The notes below the pieces were generated by a model. The model was not told the origin of the DNA. It made no database searches and worked only from the letters and a program-made list of their open reading frames with translations. Shown here one piece after another: positions 33,036-44,663 of a stretch of 64,000 nucleotides of DNA. The stretch comes from Gentiana macrophylla (lineage: Eukaryota > Streptophyta > Magnoliopsida > Gentianales > Gentianaceae): contig CM047805.1 in NCBI GenBank assembly GCA_026214975.1, positions 59,574,834 to 59,638,833 of the forward strand. The letters are read 5' to 3'. Position numbers and translations under genes: made by a program. The number at the start of each line of letters is the position of its first letter. Within the stretch, counting starts at the first letter, position 1.

Positions 33036-34945
33036 TGATGAGAGATAAAATTTATGATCATTATTATACATTTTCGCCCCACTTTTGATACCATTTTGAG
33101 CATTATTGTACCAATTCAAGTCAATTATCCCTTATATTTATCTAATTATGTTAGTAGTAGTTATTATGTAAAATATCGTGTTTTTATAAGTTTTTACTAA
33201 GTTTTGTACCGGTTTAGTAACCGGAGTATTGTGTCGGATTTACGTTTGGTGTTTTGGTACTTTATTGCAGGATTATACGTTTACCAAGATCCCAAGTGAC
33301 GACATTTTTTGAGCCTAAAAACATATCTTTTGAGGAATAGAAGATTATGCCATAAGCTAACAAGTTGAACAGATCAATTGTCCTTAGTACTTCTACCATA
33401 ACCTATCATTGACGGACATTTGACCTGACTTAGAGGCATTTTCAGAGAAAAAGTCCTTAATGAAAGTTGTAGATCTTCGGAAGAGCTTTCCAACGAATAT
33501 CAAATCATGTCAATCTGAGGTCTACAGCTCGAGATAGGTTTTTACTGAACATCCGATATGTTGCATGGCGGCACGCGCCGGAGAAGGCCGAATATGGCGG
33601 GAAAATCTACGAATCTGGGCCCACAAGATCCTAATGATTAAAAATGCCTTGTGTGTAGCCGCACGTGCGGTGAGGCTCGCACGCGCCCGGTAATGTGGTC
33701 TATAAATACTCCTCTCAAGCTCATTTGATCACCGCCACTGGAATTTATGTATATATCTATATATATACTTTCCTCTATCGTTTTCTTTCTATTTCTTTTA
33801 TGTTTGGGCCCATGTATACATATATATGTCTATGTATGTATGTATATATGCTTATATGTATGAATAAACGTAGTAATGTTGTAATCTTTGGAGAAGATTA
33901 TCGAGGATTGTTGTCTCTGAAAAGTCGTTGTTACTTTTACACGAGGATTAGGCTCCAATTCAAAGTAGCTTGTAATCGGTAATTTTCTAATGTTATTATG
34001 TTTGTTTGTTTTTATATCTATATATTAGGTATAATGATATTAGGCTAACTTAATATCTAGCCAAGATATGAAATTGGATTAGTTTTATCTTTTTAGGGAA
34101 ATAGATAACGACTATGTTAAAATTGATTAAAATCAGTTATAATGAATCTCTTTCTATGTTTGTATTGACGTAGCTAATCGATATGAAAGAATTCATAATC
34201 TAATTATGAATTGACGCCTCGTAGTTAGGTTATGAACTCATTAATAGAAAGACGGAGGGTAAAATTGGCCGAGTGAAAACGTGACAACGGAATCCGATTT
34301 CCTAAACCGGGGGTAGATTTGTTTCGGGAGAAACAAACTCTTATTGAAATTTATACTCGAGAGATTATCACGTTAAATTCGCCTGTTTAATTGACATACC
34401 TTAAAATTGGCCGAATGACAAAACGGGAGTGACCCATGCTTGAGGATGACATTGATGAGAGGACAAGACATATGACAATTTCATACGCTCGTGTGAGGAG
34501 AAATTGCCTAGCTTAGGAGTATACCGTTTCGTATAATTGGATGGGACCTTGAATAAAGGAAGATCTGTCTCATTTATTTCTACTAAAAGATATTGATTCA
34601 GTAAAGTATTCTTGGCTAGATCCAAAAATATATATTATATTAGTATTTATTTGTTTTATTTTCTGTTTTACTAACATCTAACTCTAACATTACTAACTAA
34701 TCTAACTGATCTAACTATCTAACCCAGGAAAAAGTAAAAACTGCGACTTAGATCGAGTTAATAATAGCTTCTTGGTGTTTAACCCCACTTAAAAGAATTA
34801 CCATGTTTTCCCTGAGGAATACGACCTGACTCACCAGACTAGCACTACAATTTGACCCGGTACACTGCCGGTTAGGATCTGTATAGCCTAGGTAATGTCC
34901 GTCAGCTTTCTGGCGCCATTTCCAAGGTTAGGTTTAGGTCTGTCA
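33036..34945 (+). repeat. 3' LTR of E
   Basis: 1910 bp, TGATGAGAG to TCTGTCA, then target-site copy GCTAC. Shared U5 box at 34806-34826. Differs from the 5' LTR mainly at CCG, CTG or CAG versus CG positions. Confidence 0.95.
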
Positions 34946-34950
34946 GCTAC

Positions 34951-35607
34951 TCTCAAGCAGAAGGAATAGATTATGATGAGACCTTTTCCCCAGTAGCAAG
35001 ATGGGAAGCAATCAGACTCTTTCTAGCTTTTGCAGCCCACAAAGACTTCAAAGTTTACCAAATGGATGTCAAGAGTGCATTTCTGAATGGACTTTTGGAA
35101 GAAGAAGTATATGTGGAACAACCTCCTAGCTTTCAACTTAAAGGGAAAGAATAGAAGGTGTACAAGCTCAAAAAGGCACTGTATGGACTCATGCAGGCAC
35201 CTAGAGCTTGGTATGAGACACCATCACAATTTTTGATCAAGAATGGATTCAACAAGGGAACTATAGATAAAACTCTTTTCAAATTAGAGGAAGGAACAAG
35301 CACCATGTTAGTACAAATCTATGTTGATGACATTATCTTTGGATCAGAGGATGAAAAGTTGTGTGATAAATTTTCAAACCTAATGAAGAGCAAATTTCAG
35401 ATGAGCATGACGGGAGAATTAAATTACTTTCTTCGGCTACAAGTAAAGCAAATGAAAGATGGCATTTTCATCAATCAAGGAAAATACACTAAAGACCTAA
35501 TTCACAAGTATGGTATGGACACAAGTGGGACAGCAGATACACCCATTTGTGCAAGAGTCATTCTTGGAAAAGATGAAGCTGGAAAAGATATTGATCAGAA
35601 AATGTAA
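34951..35607 (+). pseudogene. Reverse transcriptase of D, main part
   Basis: Resumes after E with [16 protein letters not shown], then [20 protein letters not shown], a TAG at 35152-35154, KKALYGLMQAPRAWYE, the catalytic YVDDIIFGS (YVDD at 35320-35331), and a GKYTKDLIHKYGM segment. Ends at TAA 35605-35607, where the family has Tyr. Both catalytic Asp residues remain. Confidence 0.92.
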
Positions 35608-36262
35608 AGAGGAATCATTGGATCCCTATTATATCTAACTGGAAGCAGACCTGACATAGCATTTACAGTAGGAGTATGTGCAAGATTTGAAGCTCAACCT
35701 AAAGAATCACACCTACTAGCAGCCGAAAGAATAATCAAATACTCGAAGAACACTATCAATGTTGGAATTTGGTATCCAAAAGATGGAGGATTCATATTGA
35801 TATCATATTCAGAATCTGACTATGCTGGATGCAAGATTGATAGAAAAAGCACATCTGGAACATGTCAAATGCTAGGCAGCAAACTACTATCATGGTTTAG
35901 TAAGAAGCAAAACTCCATATCTACATCAACAACTAAAGCAGAATATATAGCAGTATACAGTTTTGCGCACAAGTACTGTGGATCAAACAACAGCTAAAGG
36001 ATTATGGAATGGAGGAGAGGACAATTCCTATTATGTGTGACAACACAAGTGCCATATCTATTAGTGAAAATCCAGTATTACACTCAAGAACCAAACATAT
36101 TGATGTAAGACATCATATCATCAGAGATCATGTTGATAAATGAGATGTCATACTATGATACATACCTACTGAAGTTCAATTAGCTGACATATTCACAAAA
36201 CCACTCAGTCATGAAAGATTTAGTAAGGTGAAAACTTAGTTAGGAATGATAGAAATTGACTA
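35608..36262 (+). pseudogene. RNase H of D
   Basis: IIGSLLYLTGSRPDIAF, then SYSESDYAGCKIDRKSTSG, LLSWFSKKQNSISTSTTKAEY and, after a frame change near 35990, MCDNTSAISISENPVLHSRT, HIIRDHV and LADIFTKPL. These are the RNase H motifs of Copia pol, with the usual D, E and D. Ends at TAA/TAG codons near 36237-36262. Confidence 0.88.
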
Positions 36263-36878
36263 AAGAGCGGCTAACTGGAGTAATCAGCTAAGTGACGTCA
36301 CCAGCTGATTAAACCTTTGCCGTTACAGGAGAGGTAGCAAGTAAGGCACTGGTACTCAGCGAAGTCAACTTCACTGATTGTGAGGAACAGTTATATATAG
36401 CAGCTCAGTGAAAAAGTCACTACACCGGCTTAGTGACCAGCCAAGTCACTCCACCGAAGAATATATTGGAGTCAACGGCAAACTAAGGTGTGAACTAAAT
36501 CAATTTTATACGCGTGGAAAATCAAGAAGTTATGGAAGATTATACTGTGAAAGATTACACACGTGGAGATCATTTTTCAATCATGGGGGTAACTATATTT
36601 TTTTTGAATTACAAACGCTTCGATTCCCGGGATCTATCATTACTTACCTCAATCCACTCCCCTACTATACTCAAATATCATGATTTATATACATAAAATC
36701 ATGCCATTACGTCACAAAATCCTTCCATATTCAACCACGTTCACACTACTCAAATCATTCTATATAAACAACACTTAGACGCTTTTTAGAATTCTTTACG
36801 CTCTTTTGCAAAATTAAAAACCCTATTCCATCACTAAACCCTCCAAACTGTTCCAAAGTCTCAAACTTCTACTCAAAA
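36263..36878 (+). promoter_or_regulatory. Promoter-like spacer before the D post-pol ORF
   Basis: No pol homology. It contains TGACGTCA (near 36293-36300, a bZIP-type palindrome), repeats of CRGCTNAGTGA text like those in the D LTR, a G-box core CACGTG (36560-36565), and TATATAAA (36761-36768). The ATG of the next ORF is at 36879, so a leader of roughly 85 bases, A/C-rich, would result. This is the layout of a plant promoter and suggests the ORF may be expressed from its own transcript. Confidence 0.5.
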
Positions 36879-38175
36879 ATGTCCTCCTCTTCCCAACCCA
36901 CTCAAACTGGAGCACAATATGAGAAATCAATTGACACCGGATCATTCTTTCAAGAAGAACACTACTTAAAGCTGTGTGGAAATGACGAAGAAGCAAAGAG
37001 ACTGGCAGCTGGTTGCGAAAGTCTGAGATTACTAACCTTTCTAAATCCTATAATCACCGATGTTTGCTATGAAAGTCTAATCTCTTTCTGGAAGACTGCA
37101 AAGTATGTCTCTGGGCTAATTGCAGAAGAATATGTCGATAGGGAGGAAGACAAGATCGTTGCATCTGTCAATGGCACAGCAGTAGTCATTACGTAAAGGT
37201 AATTCGCAAACACCTTAAACTTTCAGATAAAGGTCAAGCAAAAGTAGCCTTAGTACCACAAAACTTGGATGAATTATGGGCAACAATTGCCACGACAGCA
37301 AACCCAGGATCTAAGAAGGTCAACTATCTTCGATCCGATTTAAAGAAACCCTTCAGTGAGTTCAGTGCACTAATCGGAAAGAGCATTGAAGGAAAACTAA
37401 GGGCAAATAATGCCATGACAGAGGTTAGAATGCGTCTGATGGGATTCATCTACAATAATTGAGTTCAATTGGGCCAACTACTTCTTCATAGAATCAAAGA
37501 AGAAATCCATGGAGAGGCAAATGCGGTTAAGAAGGGGATAGCAAAAGGAAAGATGAAAAAGGGAGACTTTTGGGTGAAAAAGTCCTATGGGATTCAATTA
37601 CACTATCTGTTAAAATGTCTACAAGTCCCTGTTGTCAAACTCCACAAATTACATGAATCCAAAATCATGTTTAAATATGTTAAGCTAACAAAGAAAGCAG
37701 AAGGAGGAAAGCGAAAGCAACCTAGCAGAATCACAACCAGTCAAAGAAAGAAACCAAAAGCACAAAGAAATCTGGAGAAAGATGAGTTCGGAAAATTAGT
37801 TGATGAAGTAGAAGAAGAAGACTCAGAAGAAGAGGCAGAATAGCAAGAGGAACAGAATGAAAGTGAGGATGCACAACCTCAAAATGAGGAAGTAGCAGTA
37901 GACACTGAAGATGATGAGGAAATCCCAGAAGAACCAGCACAGATGTCTGCAACTGATATTGATGATCGAATTGCAGCTTATCTTGAATGGAAAGAAGGTG
38001 ACTCGAAAAATTCAGCTACAAGACTCAGCACATATGCTTCCTAAGGAGGCTTGGCCCTTCGACTTTTTCAGGATAACAACCCTAGTTGGTATACTTGATG
38101 AATCTCCACTATAGGATATGGTGTATGCAACAAAGGCAAAAACACATCCAGCCTCTAAGAAAGAAAGTGATGAAT
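36879..38175 (+). pseudogene. Post-pol ('env-like' position) ORF of D, N-terminal part
   Basis: Starts MSSSSQPTQTGAQYEK in a good context (AAAAATGTCC). Open to 37193, then continues in other frames (37265-37462, 37469-37843, 37911-38114). The first part is mixed helix, a long Lys-rich part follows, then an acidic Glu/Asp-rich run (EVEEEDSEEEAE). No signal peptide or clear membrane segment is visible. Sireviruses often carry an extra ORF here that has been called env-like, but this one has no feature that would support an envelope role. Element F interrupts it at 38175. Confidence 0.6.
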
Positions 38176-39872
38176 TGATGACGGTCAAAATATACCCGTA
38201 AAAGTCATCAACATTATCCTTAGATCGGGCCTAATAATATATATTTTATATTAAATCATATGGTTATATTTATTATTTAATGTTATGTGATTTATAAAAT
38301 ATAATTTGGTATTTATCCATTTTTTATTATCTAAATATGATTTATTTCGGGATAATTATTTATTTTGTAGATTGAGATAATTAAAAATGGAAGAATTAAA
38401 TTACAAGATAAATCCAAGCAAATACGGATGCATTGAAGATAAAGATCGGATAAGCACGGAAAAGAGAAGTAAGGCAAGACAAAAGCTGGCAAGGCAATCC
38501 AATGGAGTGGCGCCGACTTTAGGGGGGACGCATGAAGGGGGGCGCATTTTCTTGCCCTTATCCGAAGATCGGCCGGGAATTATCCTAATGTGTTTTCAAA
38601 CTCCTTTTGGATTTAGGAAAACTATTTCAGATTGGATTAGGTTTATCCTATGTAAATTTCTCCCCTATATATTTGTACATGCACACGCCATTATGCACAC
38701 ACCACATTACACACACTTCATAATAAAATCTCCAGTTTTACAGAGCAGTTTTTTTACAAGTTCTTCAATTATGTAAGTTCGTGTATTTATTTTCTCTTAG
38801 TTTCTAATAATTAATTTTCCCCAATTATTATTTATCGTTTGAGATTATTATTTCTTAGTTAGATGATGTAGATCTAGGATTACGACGTGAGGCGGTGGGG
38901 ATTCCTCGTATCCACACGCCCATGTCTATGTTTTGTGATCTATGTGTGATTTTATTTTGATCTAATATCGTGTTTCTAGTAGGTATATATAATTACTTTA
39001 TGAGCTTCTATTTTATCCGATAAGTATAGAGAAACGCTAAGATTTAGTTTTTCGCCGAGTCAGTCTAGCCACGTCTTTATGGTGTGATTGTCCATTTAGA
39101 ATTTCTTATCTTAGTAGGTATGGCTACGGCTACATTGCTCGTCTGTTTTAATTAAAACGTGTAGTGAGGAAATACCAATATAGTGCTCCTAGGTCGGCTC
39201 ATGAATTGATCTTTCGGGACTTTCAGCGAGATCTAGATCTGTGTTATATTAGGGAATTGCGCGCACCTGATTATGCGTAAATCGTAGATTAACATGATAC
39301 CTAAAAAGTTAGTGTTAATGGGACGGAGACTGATGCGATCGCTTAGGAAGTACGCCTAATCACAGGAATGTTGCCTAGGTGAGGAATACGGTTAATATCG
39401 GCATCCCTAGTTTTGTAAGCGTGCGAGTCATATGAGATGGAGGCCTAAAAAGCGAAGTCACGTGATGTAGCATAGTGATCTGGATGGCCTACCCGGAGCT
39501 AGATCTAGTTTAGGGGATGACTCCCGTAGCCAATATAAAAAAGATATGAATCGGTTAGTAGTTGTCGAGTCTAGTTTAATTATATATAATCTCTAGATCC
39601 AGACGATAATGTAATGATTGGGGAGATTAATTATGTTGTATCTATTTGAGTTGTGTCGAGTCGTGTCACTTTATCTTTTCTTGTTCTTTGTTGGTCATAG
39701 ACCGTTTTATGTGCTTGCCATGCTAAATTAATTTTTTATAGAATGACCCACAATTTGGTTCCCTGTGGGATCGACCTTGATTCGCTATAGCTATACTACG
39801 ATGGACCTAGTCCTCTTGCTAGTATTGGTTTTGGTGGTCAAGTATTTTAATTTCACTTGATCTACGTCATCA
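38176..39872 (+). repeat. 5' LTR of F
   Basis: 1697 bp, starts TGATGACGG, ends CGTCATCA (inverted termini). TATATATT at 38666-38673; U5 box at 39759-39777. Lacks two short pieces present in the 3' LTR, near 38380 (between GATAATT repeats) and near 38908. Confidence 0.95.
38666..38673 (+). promoter_or_regulatory. TATA box of the F 5' LTR
   Basis: TATATATT in CCCCTATATATTTGTAC; same in the 3' LTR at 43442-43449. Upstream GC-rich direct repeats (GGGGACGCATGAAGG, GGGGCGCAT) replace the palindromes seen in other families. Confidence 0.55.
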
Positions 39873-39878
39873 AGTTTT

Positions 39879-39897
39879 TGGCGCCGTTGCCGGGGAA
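39879..39897 (+). other. PBS of F (tRNA-Asp)
   Basis: TGGCGCCGTTGCCGGGGAA, 6 bases after the LTR end, exact complement of the tRNA-Asp 3' end. Confidence 0.95.
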
Positions 39898-40164
39898 CCA
39901 ACGGTCAATTATATAAATAATTATTAGTCATGGCAAGTTGTATGTTTTAAAGTCAATTTCTACGTTTTTAGAGTCCATCTGGCTAGCTGTTCATAAAAAA
40001 AATCATATTTTTTTGTTGAGTTTGTTATTCCCCGTTTGTAGTCTGTAGGTCTAGCGGCAGCATGGATAATCATGCTTACCGTTAGGTTACTAATATTTTT
40101 ATGTTCTTTTCCACAGCAAGCCAGGTAAATTAATTATTCCACTGAATATCGTTTCAGAAATAAA

Positions 40165-40941
40165 ATGTCGACCAACCAGTTTTCTGCAGCAAGGAATGAT
40201 GAAGTCAAAGTCACACGTAAAACCACGCCAGTACGGCCGGATAGGCGAACGTTAATAGAAGAACGAAAAAGAAAGAGACAAGAGGAAGGGAAGGCAAAGA
40301 AATTTGATCTTTTTGAAGGTATACATGCTAGCATTCCGATTGTTATTTCCGATTCCGATTCTAGCTCAAGTTCGGAGTCTGACTCCGAGTACCAACCCAC
40401 TCTTTCCTCACCTCTCGAGTACCCGAACTCTGATTCTGATCTTGAGTCTGAGTTCAACAATAGACCATTAGTACCCTGCCACTCTGAGGCAGAGGACTTA
40501 CATGATCGAGCCCGTTTACTTCCAAAATTAAGAGATCCTGGAGATTTTATCGTTGACGTAGTCTTAGATGGGAAGAGAGTTGGCTTAGCATTGATTGATT
40601 CCGGGTCGAGTCTCAATATAGTTCCACATAGAGTTTGCTAGAGGATTGGAGTCTACACGGTAATGAACAACACGATGGACATTCGCTTTGGTGATGGTCT
40701 TCGTATCGTGCTTACTGGAGCCTTAAACTTCATGACTATAGGAATTGGAAGGCTTCGCTTTTTAGTTGACATAGTCGTGATGGACGTGGAGGAGGATCTC
40801 AACTGCCCACTAATACTGGGCCGATCATTTATTGCAACCTCGAAGGCAAGAGTAGACATGGAGAATTTGAGCTCACACTGTTTGATGCCAAGGGCTCAGA
40901 AGTTCATACCATTCATAGACCCCGATTCCTGCTTCCGCTGA
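40165..40941 (+). CDS. Small protein of F: basic segment, SIM-like motif, aspartic protease
   Basis: ATG at 40165. Residues 34-46 are RKRKRQEEGKAKK (nuclear-localisation-like). Residues 57-75 are IPIVISDSDSSSSSESDSE, a hydrophobic core followed by acidic/Ser residues, like a SUMO-interacting motif. Residues about 118-158 hold LPKLRDPGDFIVDVVLDGK and LIDSGSSLNIVP, with catalytic Asp 145 (GAT 40597-40599). TAG at 40639-40641 breaks the frame; the same frame continues 40642-40941 with MDIRFGDGLR, VVMDVEEDLNCPLILGRSF, the end of the protease domain. A frame change near 40865 leads into the tail. No gag domain precedes it, which is unusual. Confidence 0.72.
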
Positions 40942-41409
40942 GTATTTCAGTTGTAACGGTTCATGGGGCGGGTGAGACTTCTCTAATTCTTGGCCAAGAA
41001 GATAAGGATAGGGTTGATGCTGCCCCGAGAAATGGCGAATCAGAATTCCTGTGTATCTTACAAAGGATAAGGACGCCAATCCCAGCCAGATAGAACCGGC
41101 GGACACTTCAATGCTTTTAGCGCATTTGCGCGAAGCCGTGTTTGGACTCGCCGAGGATCGGAAAGCTTCTGATTAAAAGATAGACGGAGAAGGGTGAAAA
41201 AGCAAACTCGTAGAGTTCGATCTCGAAGATCGCTAGTTTCGGAAGCAGATGCTGAGGTTGGAGCCTGTTTAGATAGTAAGGATGACTGCATTTTCTTAGG
41301 ACTTGCCCCCAAAGGAAAAGCAGGAATCCTCAAAGACGGAAGGCAGATCTCAGTAAAAGCCAACCGGGTGAAGATCTGGAAGGCTAAGGACAATAATTCA
41401 GAGGAATAA
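40942..41409 (+). pseudogene. Degenerate tail of the F ORF
   Basis: After the protease the open frame shifts; 40870-41092 reads in another frame with VTVHGAGETSLILGQED and ends TAG 41090-41092. 41194-41409 encodes a basic peptide with DCIFLGLAPKGKAGILKDG. Text right after it (41417-41460) matches G at 12730-12785. No function is recognisable. Confidence 0.5.
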
Positions 41410-42939
41410 TAATATTTGGAAAGTCAAGCTGAAGACTATAAATTCAGAACTACTTCTATCTCTTAGGTATTTGTAGTAATTCTTCTTTTTCGATTTTTTT
41501 TCATTTCTTTTAAATAAAAGCAGCGTTAAAATAGTTGAGGTTTTTTTAATTTTTGCCTTGTTCCGATGACCATTGGGTTAAAGATGTGCAGAAGTTTTTT
41601 TTTACTCGACTCGTTATAACGTGAAGTGAAGTTTCAGAGGCATGTCCTACATCGAGTCTGTTGTTTGTTTCCAAATCGCAAAAGTTGTACTAAGAACCGA
41701 GTTGGGATTAATTCTATTGTTTCGAAAATGATTATTCTTTTTATGAGCTGACGCTGTAACAAATTTCGAGCAGTGTTGAAGACTTATTTTGCAGCGATGG
41801 AACTTCGTGTTCGATCTCCGGTTTGCTTATATTTCTCAACGTGCTTGGACTACTCTGATATTCTGCTTCTTACTCAAGAACCGTTTCTAGAGCTAAGTCT
41901 TTTTCTTAAATTCTCATTTTTTCTTTGTCATTGGGGACAATGACATGTTTAAGTGGGGGGTAGGAGACTTAGCTATGATGAGCTACAATTAAAAATTAAA
42001 AGAAACGGTATAATAGAAATTTTTTGAATAAATAAAAAATTGAATAAATGCCATATTATTTAGCTCGTACCCTTAGAATTGTGAGTTTCTAGCTAAGAAT
42101 TGATAGGAAAGGAACCAAGTTACATACCTGCGTGATCATTTTATACTTATGTGAATGTAAATTTAAGGATATTCATGCCGTTTGTTGCAAGTAGTTATTT
42201 ATTATTCGATACTCAATCTTTGAATCGAGTTTTACCGTGCAAATTGTAATAACTAAAGAAATTATGTGTACATTGCATAGATGATTGGTTATGCAGACTT
42301 AGTGTCTATATTTATCGACTGATGTATTTCTATCTTCTAGCCATTTAAGCGGAGTAATAAGCTTGAGATTTATCTGTGCTTTAACAAAATGTTAAACGCT
42401 GGGCTTGTAGTAACATTACCAAAGTAGCCTCGCGCTTGTGGTAATATTCATGTTATTAACCAATCTGTGAAAGGGGATTCTTGCAATGCATAATTTACTT
42501 TTAAAGCAAGTTTCTTTCTTGAGATGTGTTAATGCTTGAAAATATGAAAATGAACAAAAAACAAAATTCTACTTTTAAGAGGCTTCGGGTATATTTTTCT
42601 CGGTCTCCAAGTCCAAAAACCTCTTAGATAACGCTATTGCTTATTGCACCATGTCTTTACCCATGCAAGGCTTAGGAAGTGGGGATGCTAATGTTGGTAG
42701 GTTAAGATTGCGAAGTTAGCATAAACTCTAATCTTGCCACGAATATATAAAACTGAATGCACATGCACACATCACTTCGGTTCATAGAGAGTAGTGGATA
42801 ATGGATACCTTATGAGCATGACTGGTATGAGTTGGATCGAGTTTCTTGCGTAAGTATGATTTGACCATGAAAAATGTTTTCGTGGGGAATGACTTATTGA
42901 TGCTTTGTTCGGGACGATCAAAGTCTAAGTGGGGGGTAG
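41410..42939 (+). other. 3' non-coding region of F
   Basis: No credible ORF. Contains ATTGGGGACAATGACATG and AAGTGGGGGGTAGGAG (41932-41970) and the second purine motif AAGTGGGGGGTAG at 42928-42940. Two related short units with GCTTGTRGTAAYATT lie at 42409-42448. Confidence 0.8.
42928..42939 (+). other. Polypurine tract of F
   Basis: AAGTGGGGGGTAG directly before the 3' LTR. It repeats a motif found about 1 kb upstream. Confidence 0.8.
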
Positions 42940-44658
42940 TAGATGACGGTCAAAATATACCCGTAAAAGTCATCAACATTATCCTTAAATCGGGCCTAAT
43001 AATATATATTTTATATTAAATCATATGGTTATATTTATTATTTAATGTTATGTGATTTATAAAATATAATTTGGTATTTATCCATTTTTTATTATTTAAA
43101 TATGATTTATTTCGGGATAATTATTTATTTTGTAGATTAAGATAATTTTTGGAGGATAATTATAAAAGGAAGAATTAAATTACAAGATAAATCTAAGCAA
43201 ATACGGATGCATTGAAGATAAAGATTGGATAAGCACGGAAAAGAGAAGTAAGGCAAGACAAAAGCCGGCAAGCCAATCCAATGGAGTGGCGCCGCTTTTT
43301 AGGGGACGATGAAGGGGGGCGCATTTTCTTGCCCTTATCGAAGATCGGCCGGGAATTATCCTAATGTGTTTTCAAACTCCTTTTGGATTTAGGAAAACTA
43401 TTTCAGATTGGTTTAGGTTTATCCTATGTAAATTTCTCCCCTATATATTTGTACATGCACACGCCATTATGCACACACCACAATACACACAATTCATAAT
43501 AAAATCTTCAGTTTTACTCAGAGCAATTTTTTACAAGTTCTTCAATTATGTAAGTTCTTGTATTTATTTTCTCTTAGTTTCTTATAATTAATTTTCCCCA
43601 ATTATTATTTATCGTTTGAGATTATTATTTCTTAGTTAGATGATGTAGATCTAGGATTACGACGTGAGGTGGTGGGGATTCCTCGTCTATAAGGATCCAC
43701 ACGCCCACGTCTATGTTTTGTGATCTATGTGTGATTTTATTTTGATCTAATATCGTGTTTCTAGTAGGTATATATAATTACTTTATGAGCTTCTATTTTA
43801 TCCGATAAGTATAGAGAAACGCTAAGATTTAGTTTTTCGCCGAGTCAGTCTAGCCACGTCTTTATGGTGTGATTGTCCATTTAGAATTTCTTATCTTAGT
43901 AGGTATGGCTACGGCTACGTTGCTCGTCTGTTTTAATTAAAACGTGTAGTGAGGAAATACCAATATAGTACTCCTAGGTCGGCTCATGAATTGATCTTTC
44001 GGGACATTCAGCGAGATCTAGATCTGTGTTATATTAGGGAATTGCACGCACCTGATTATACGTAAATCGTAGATTAACATGATACCTAAAAAGTTAGTGT
44101 TAATGGGACGGAGACTGATGTGATCGCTTAGGAAGTACGCCTAATCACAGGAATGTTGCCTAGGTGAGGAATACGGTTAATATCGGCATCCCTAGTTTTG
44201 TAAGCGTGCGAGTCATATGAGATGGAGGCCTAAAAAGAGAAGTCACGTGATGTAGCATAGTGATCTGGATGGCCTACCCGGAGCTAGATCTAGTTTAGAG
44301 GATGACTCCCGTAGCCAATATAAAAAAGATATGAATCGGGTTAATAGTTGTCGAGTATAGTTTAATTATATATAATCTCTAGATCCAGACGATAATGTAA
44401 TGATTAGGGAGATTAATTATGTTGTATCTATTTGAGTTGTGTCGAGTCGTGTCACTTTATCTTTTCTTGTTCTTTGTTGGTCATAGACCGTTTTATGTGC
44501 TTGCCATGCTAAATTAATTATTTATAGAATGACCCACAATTGGGTTCCCTGTGGGATCGACTTTGATTCGCTATAGCTATACTACGATGGACCTAGTCCT
44601 CTTGCTAGTATTGGTTTTGGTGGTCAAGTATTTTAATTTCACTTGATCTACGTCATCA
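42940..44658 (+). repeat. 3' LTR of F
   Basis: 1719 bp. Starts TAGATGACGG, one base different in spacing from the 5' LTR start TGATGACGG; ends CGTCATCA, then TGAAT. U5 box at 44545-44563. Confidence 0.94.
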
Positions 44659-44663
44659 TGAAT

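Larger units (their letters stand above)
25145..34945 (+). mobile_element. Element E: non-autonomous Athila-like element with gag and protease only
   Basis: 9801 bp between perfect target duplications GCTAC (25140-25144 and 34946-34950) in the RT of D. LTRs of 1903 and 1910 bp, tRNA-Asp-like PBS and PPT are present. The interior holds gag and protease remnants (27256-30137) and then 2.9 kb of non-coding sequence; RT, RNase H and integrase are absent. Mobilisation would need pol from a relative. Confidence 0.93.
38176..44658 (+). mobile_element. Element F: protease-only Athila-type retrotransposon
   Basis: 6483 bp between perfect target duplications TGAAT (38171-38175 and 44659-44663), in the post-pol ORF of D. 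LTRs about 1.7 kb, tRNA-Asp PBS and PPT intact. The only recognisable coding region is a small ORF with an aspartic protease (40165-41100). No gag domain, RT or integrase is found. Confidence 0.93.

Noticed and set aside
40134..40616. 160-codon minus-strand frame
   Set aside because: Antisense of the F protease ORF, which has recognisable motifs on the plus strand.
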